In this document: piece after piece, positions 6,574 to 9,491 of the stretch | Layout of the letters: the number at the start of each line of letters is the position of its first letter | Numbering within the stretch: the stretch's first letter is position 1 | NCBI GenBank assembly: GCA_030673265.1 | Contig: DAOVJK010000098.1 | Span: 1 to 9,491, forward strand | Length of the DNA stretch: 9,491 nt | Source of the DNA: Pseudomonadota bacterium | Lineage (GTDB): Bacteria; Desulfobacterota; Desulfobulbia; Desulfobulbales; JAGXFP01 | Direction of reading: 5' to 3' | Position numbers and translations under genes: made by a program | Notes under the pieces: model-generated | What the model was told of the DNA's origin: nothing | Database searches by the model: none | The model's input: the letters and a program-made list of their open reading frames with translations, nothing else

Positions 6574-8130
6574 TCAAACTAAAAGATCATCCTCTTCAGG
6601 GCGATGACGGCGTTTTAGCTTTTCAGGTTTCCAGGGATAGGCTGTTAAGACCAAGGCCACCGCCAGGCAAAATAGCAAACAGCCAATTCCGTATGTAAAT
6701 AACTGGCTGGAGGTATATCCTTCGTAATTTTTGGCAAGATCGCTGGCGCAGGAAAGATAGAGCAGATAGATAAGGACTGCCGGCGTGGTGTATTTGATGA
6801 AAAATGCCCATGTTTTATGAATGCCGATACCGAAGCGGTTTATATGTTTACGCATGACAGTTGCTTTGAGTATCCAACCGATGATAAGGCATTCAAGCAG
6901 GCCACCGACCACCAGAGCATAATTGGTTATGAAATGATCGGCAATATCAAGGACGTAAAGTCCGCCTCTGGTGGTGAAAATAATACTGCCCAGAAAACCC
7001 AGGATGCAGATGGCGGTTGCCACTTTGCGCCGGGGCCAGTCGAATTTGTCTGTGATGGCGCAGGTGAAGGCCTCAATCAGGGAAACCCCTGAAGTCAGGC
7101 CGGCGATAACCAGCATTGTAAAAAAGATAACCCCGAACAGGCTGTTGAACCCGGGTAGCAAAGAGATCGCCTTGGGATAGACGACAAAGGCCAGCTGGGG
7201 TCCACCCTTGATGGCTTCTTCGAAGGCAACTCCCTGGCTATGCGCCATAAAACCGACAATGCCGAAAACGGCCAGTCCGGCCACCAGTGAATAAGCACAG
7301 TTAACCATACAGGTAATGAAGGCATTTTTACTGATGTCGGTCTTTTTGGGCAGATAGCTGGCATAGGTGATCATGATGCCGAAACCAAGGGACAGCGTAA
7401 AGAAAATCTGCCCGAAAGCCGCCGCCCAAACAGTACCGGCCTCACTGCGAATTTGTGGGTCAGCGGCGAACAGATTGATCTTTGTCCAGTCGGCATGAAG
7501 ATAATGGCTGAAAATCGCCTCCGACGCCCCCTCCAGAGAAACGGTCCAGCCAACAATAATTATGGTGAGCATAAAAAGGACCGGCATGAAAATCAGACTG
7601 GCTTTCTCGATTCCGTGCCGGATGTCCCTGAAACAGATAAACCAGCAGGCCAGCCAGACCGACATGGTGGCCAAGAGGATGGGTAATCTGATCCCGCCCA
7701 AATTGCTGGGTGAATCCGAGAGTTGCAGGAAATTAGTGAAGAAAAATGTTTGGGTATCATCACCCCAGGCCAGAGAAAAAGAATAGATCAGGAAGTTAAC
7801 GCACCAGCCGATAATCACTGAATAGTAGAGCATGATGCCGAACATAGCTACCACCGGCATCCACCAGCCCAACCACTCGAACCGGCTGCTAATCCGGACA
7901 AAACTTAACGGTGAAGATGCCTTTTCGTGATGCCCTAAGCCATATTCGAGGATCATGATCGGAATGCCGGCCACCAGCAGGGCTACAAGGTATGGCACCA
8001 AAAAGGCACCGCCGCCATATTGATGGGCCATGTAACTGAAACGCCAGATGTTGCCCAAGCCAATGGCAGAGCCGATTGAGGCCAGCAGAAAACCAAGGTT
8101 TGTTCTCCAACTGCTTCTTTCCAGTGACAT
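6574..8130 (-). CDS. Sodium-dependent transporter, NSS/SNF family (LeuT fold)
   Basis: This is a 518-residue inner-membrane symporter with about 12 hydrophobic helices. It should use the sodium gradient to import an amino acid or related small solute; the substrate cannot be read from sequence. Helix 1 carries the family signature GSAIGLGNIWRF (20-31), with G20, A22, I23 and N27 at the same numbers as sodium-site positions in LeuT, followed by GGGAFLVPY (39-47). Helix 3 has a Tyr pair Y102-Y103, the second probably matching the gating Tyr108 of LeuT. The unwound helix 6 motif FFTLSLGFG is at 243-251, and helix 8 has AGLTSG at 343-348, expected to supply Thr/Ser sodium ligands. S21 replaces the substrate-contacting Asn21 of LeuT, which may shift specificity. 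The tail is basic, then acidic (EEDD). The ATG is set by a strong GGAGGTG ribosome site (complement of 8134-8140). A terminator follows the gene. Confidence 0.95.
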   Translation of the reverse strand: MSLERSSWRTNLGFLLASIGSAIGLGNIWRFSYMAHQYGGGAFLVPYLVALLVAGIPIMILEYGLGHHEKASSPLSFVRISSRFEWLGWWMPVVAMFGIMLYYSVIIGWCVNFLIYSFSLAWGDDTQTFFFTNFLQLSDSPSNLGGIRLPILLATMSVWLACWFICFRDIRHGIEKASLIFMPVLFMLTIIIVGWTVSLEGASEAIFSHYLHADWTKINLFAADPQIRSEAGTVWAAAFGQIFFTLSLGFGIMITYASYLPKKTDISKNAFITCMVNCAYSLVAGLAVFGIVGFMAHSQGVAFEEAIKGGPQLAFVVYPKAISLLPGFNSLFGVIFFTMLVIAGLTSGVSLIEAFTCAITDKFDWPRRKVATAICILGFLGSIIFTTRGGLYVLDIADHFITNYALVVGGLLECLIIGWILKATVMRKHINRFGIGIHKTWAFFIKYTTPAVLIYLLYLSCASDLAKNYEGYTSSQLFTYGIGCLLFCLAVALVLTAYPWKPEKLKRRHRPEEDDLLV

Positions 8131-8247
8131 TTACACCTCCATGCTGGTTCTCTATTTTGCCTCTAACCTAAGACGTTTCTTCAGGCTGAGAGCGAGACAA
8201 ACGATCTGATCGATAATATACTATTTCAAACTCGTGATACTAGCATG

Positions 8248-8260
8248 ACAATAATATTGT
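8248..8260. repeat. 13-base palindrome in the divergent intergenic region
   Basis: ACAATA-A-TATTGT is a perfect 6-bp inverted repeat about a single central base. It lies 117 bases upstream of the transporter start. The size and AT-rich character would suit a dimeric repressor site, but no regulator gene is in the window. No convincing pair of promoter boxes was found beside it on either strand. Confidence 0.35.
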
Positions 8261-8268
8261 GCAATAAA

Positions 8269-8283
8269 CTTGTCGAGGACAAG
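8269..8283. repeat. 15-base inverted repeat in the divergent intergenic region
   Basis: CTTGTC-GAG-GACAAG has perfect 6-bp arms and a 3-base centre, and sits 8 bases from the preceding palindrome. No T-run follows on either strand in a terminator arrangement, so an operator or chance dyad is more likely than a terminator. The two dyads together could form a binding region for control of either divergent gene. Confidence 0.35.
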
Positions 8284-8383
8284 ATTGGGTTGTTTGAAGT
8301 GGCCAAGGCAGGGCTGTCAGCCGACTACCCGGGTCTTTCGTTAAAAAGAGGTTGTCCCTTCCGTAATTTTTGCGTAACTTCTC

Positions 8384-8404
8384 AAGTAATCTGACAGATT
8401 ACTT
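8384..8404. repeat. Perfect 21-base dyad in front of the oxidoreductase gene
   Basis: The arms AAGTAATCT (8384-8392) and AGATTACTT (8396-8404) are perfect 9-bp complements around GAC. The dyad ends 2 bases before the GGGAG ribosome site (8407-8411) of the oxidoreductase, whose ATG is at 8419. On the plus strand the hairpin is followed by two more T and then the GGGAG, so it resembles a weak attenuator or a repressor operator placed to cover the start of the transcript. Promoter boxes for this gene are not clear; TTGTCC at 8353-8358 with TAACTT at 8376-8381 (17-base spacer) is a weak candidate. Confidence 0.6.
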
Positions 8405-8418
8405 TTGGGAGTCATACG

Positions 8419-9387
8419 ATGTCAAAAATTAGAATAGGTGTTATCGGGACTGGTTATCTAGGCAAATTCCATGCCCAAAAATATGCGGCAATGGAAGATG
8501 TCGATCTGGTCGGAGTTGTCGATCCGGTTAGTGACGTTGCTAAAACTGTAGCCGCCGCCAACAATACCAAGCCTTTTTCAGATTACCACAAACTTCTGCC
8601 GCTGGTTGATGCGGTCAGTATAGTAGTGCCGACAAGTTTGCATCATCGGGTTGGCATGGATTGTCTGAAGAGCGGCGTCGACATCATGCTTGAAAAGCCA
8701 ATGACGACAACCATCGCCGAGGCTGATGAATTAATCGCTTTGGGCGCTGAGAAAGATAAAATTATCCAGGTCGGCCATCTCGAACAATTCAACCCAGCCA
8801 TTATGGCCATGGAAGAACATCTGGCTACGCCGATATTTATTGAATCACACCGTATCCATACTTTTAAAAATAGGGCTCTGGATGTAGATGTGGTTCTGGA
8901 TCTGATGATCCATGATATCGATATAATCCTTAGTATCGTCAAGGCCCCCCTTAAAACGGTGCATACCGTCGGACTGCCGGTGGTAACCGAGGCTACAGAT
9001 ATTGCCAACGCCAGGTTGATCTTTGAGAATGGCTGTACCGCCAATGTCACGGTTAGTCGAATTTCCCAGGACAATATTCGGCGATTGCGGATTTTCCAAC
9101 CCCAGTCGTTCATCACAGTTGATTACGGGAAAAAGGAATTGACCGTCATCAAGCAGGCTAAGGAGCTCGACAAAGACGGGATGCCCCAGCGAACTTTTTT
9201 TAATTCCTGTTATATGGAAATAGACGCTCTGGAAATGGAATTGCGGGATTTTGTCGGCAACGTCAGAAATAGAACCAGACCAAAAGTCGCCGGAGAAGAG
9301 GGGCGACGGGCCTTGAAGGTTGCCACAGAAATTATCGATCAGATCAAAAGTCATCTTGACCTGCACCGTGATCAGCTTGGTCTCTAA
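8419..9387 (+). CDS. Gfo/Idh/MocA-family NAD(P)-dependent oxidoreductase
   Basis: A 322-residue cytoplasmic dehydrogenase of the usual family length. The N-terminal Rossmann fold opens with GVIGTGYLG (7-15; G10-x-G12-x2-G15), and D35 at the end of the second strand probably binds the nucleotide ribose. The family EKP motif is E92-K93-P94, with K93 the expected catalytic lysine. GHLEQFNPA (119-127) and D161-x3-H165-D166 complete the active-site region, followed by the C-terminal alpha/beta domain. Proteins with a GH(L/I)E(Q/R)FNPA motif in Gram-negative bacteria include nucleotide-sugar 3-dehydrogenases such as GnnA, which acts with the aminotransferase GnnB to make the diamino sugar of some lipid A, and in related bacteria such a gene often sits in the lpxA-lpxB cluster. 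That role is inference; no lpx gene is visible here. The start has a GGGAG ribosome site at 7-base spacing and a 21-base dyad just before it. Confidence 0.93.
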   Translation: MSKIRIGVIGTGYLGKFHAQKYAAMEDVDLVGVVDPVSDVAKTVAAANNTKPFSDYHKLLPLVDAVSIVVPTSLHHRVGMDCLKSGVDIMLEKPMTTTIAEADELIALGAEKDKIIQVGHLEQFNPAIMAMEEHLATPIFIESHRIHTFKNRALDVDVVLDLMIHDIDIILSIVKAPLKTVHTVGLPVVTEATDIANARLIFENGCTANVTVSRISQDNIRRLRIFQPQSFITVDYGKKELTVIKQAKELDKDGMPQRTFFNSCYMEIDALEMELRDFVGNVRNRTRPKVAGEEGRRALKVATEIIDQIKSHLDLHRDQLGL

Positions 9388-9428
9388 AACCTGATTTGCG
9401 TGATGGGTAAATCCGACCGAGACTGTTC

Positions 9429-9491
9429 ATGAATGTTGTGAAAAATAATTTAAGTACAGGCCTTCTTGGTATTAGAGAGCAATTTACCGTC
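9429..9491 (+). CDS. Possible start of a further gene (runs off right edge)
   Basis: An open frame of 21 codons begins with ATG at 9429, 41 bases after the oxidoreductase stop, and continues to the window edge without a stop. The visible protein starts MNVVKNNLSTGLLGI and ends at IREQFTV. Only a weak GAG ribosome site (9420-9422) precedes it. With no terminator between, it could be co-transcribed with the oxidoreductase. The fragment is too short to assign to a family; it does not look like the N-terminus of LpxI or LpxB as I know them. Another ATG at 9402 stops after nine codons and is not a credible alternative. Confidence 0.4.
   Translation, partial: MNVVKNNLSTGLLGIREQFTV

Noticed and set aside
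8845..9366. 173-codon minus-strand open frame opposite the oxidoreductase
   Set aside because: It is antisense to a gene with clear family motifs, and its translation shows no recognisable domain; it is a shadow frame.

Overview
The window reads as ordinary chromosomal DNA from a mid-GC Gram-negative anaerobe, most likely a Desulfobacterota (deltaproteobacterial) relative. The clues are a secreted c-type cytochrome with a CxxCHxxH heme motif, a large AsmA-family envelope protein (which implies an outer membrane), a short MetF, and a zinc-ribbon protein of a type common in that group. The lineage is inferred from gene content and style, not from a marker gene.

Layout from left to right: (1) the 5' end of a secreted c-type cytochrome gene on the minus strand, running off the left edge, preceded by an excellent sigma70-type promoter; (2) a minus-strand gene for a 404-residue membrane protein with two zinc ribbons and a PH-like domain; (3) metF, methylenetetrahydrofolate reductase, minus strand, with its own promoter-like sequence; (4) a 1225-residue AsmA-like protein, minus strand; (5) a 12-helix sodium-coupled neurotransmitter:sodium-symporter (NSS, LeuT-fold) transporter, minus strand, ended by a clear intrinsic terminator; (6) a 288-base divergent intergenic region holding several inverted repeats; (7) a Gfo/Idh/MocA-family NAD(P)-dependent oxidoreductase on the plus strand; (8) the probable start of a further plus-strand gene at the right edge.

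The genes do not form one obvious pathway. Gaps of roughly 100 to 290 bases separate the minus-strand genes and several have their own promoter-like sequence, so they look like mostly independent transcription units. A loose envelope theme is possible: the AsmA-like protein probably supports outer-membrane lipid homeostasis, and the oxidoreductase resembles the nucleotide-sugar dehydrogenases found near lipid A genes in related bacteria. No CRISPR array, mobile element, defence island, tRNA, rRNA or recognisable riboswitch was seen. I found no convincing undescribed multi-gene system. The items most worth a second look are the zinc-ribbon/PH-like/membrane protein, the perfect 21-base dyad just before the oxidoreductase start, and the overlap of a terminator and a promoter before the AsmA-like gene.
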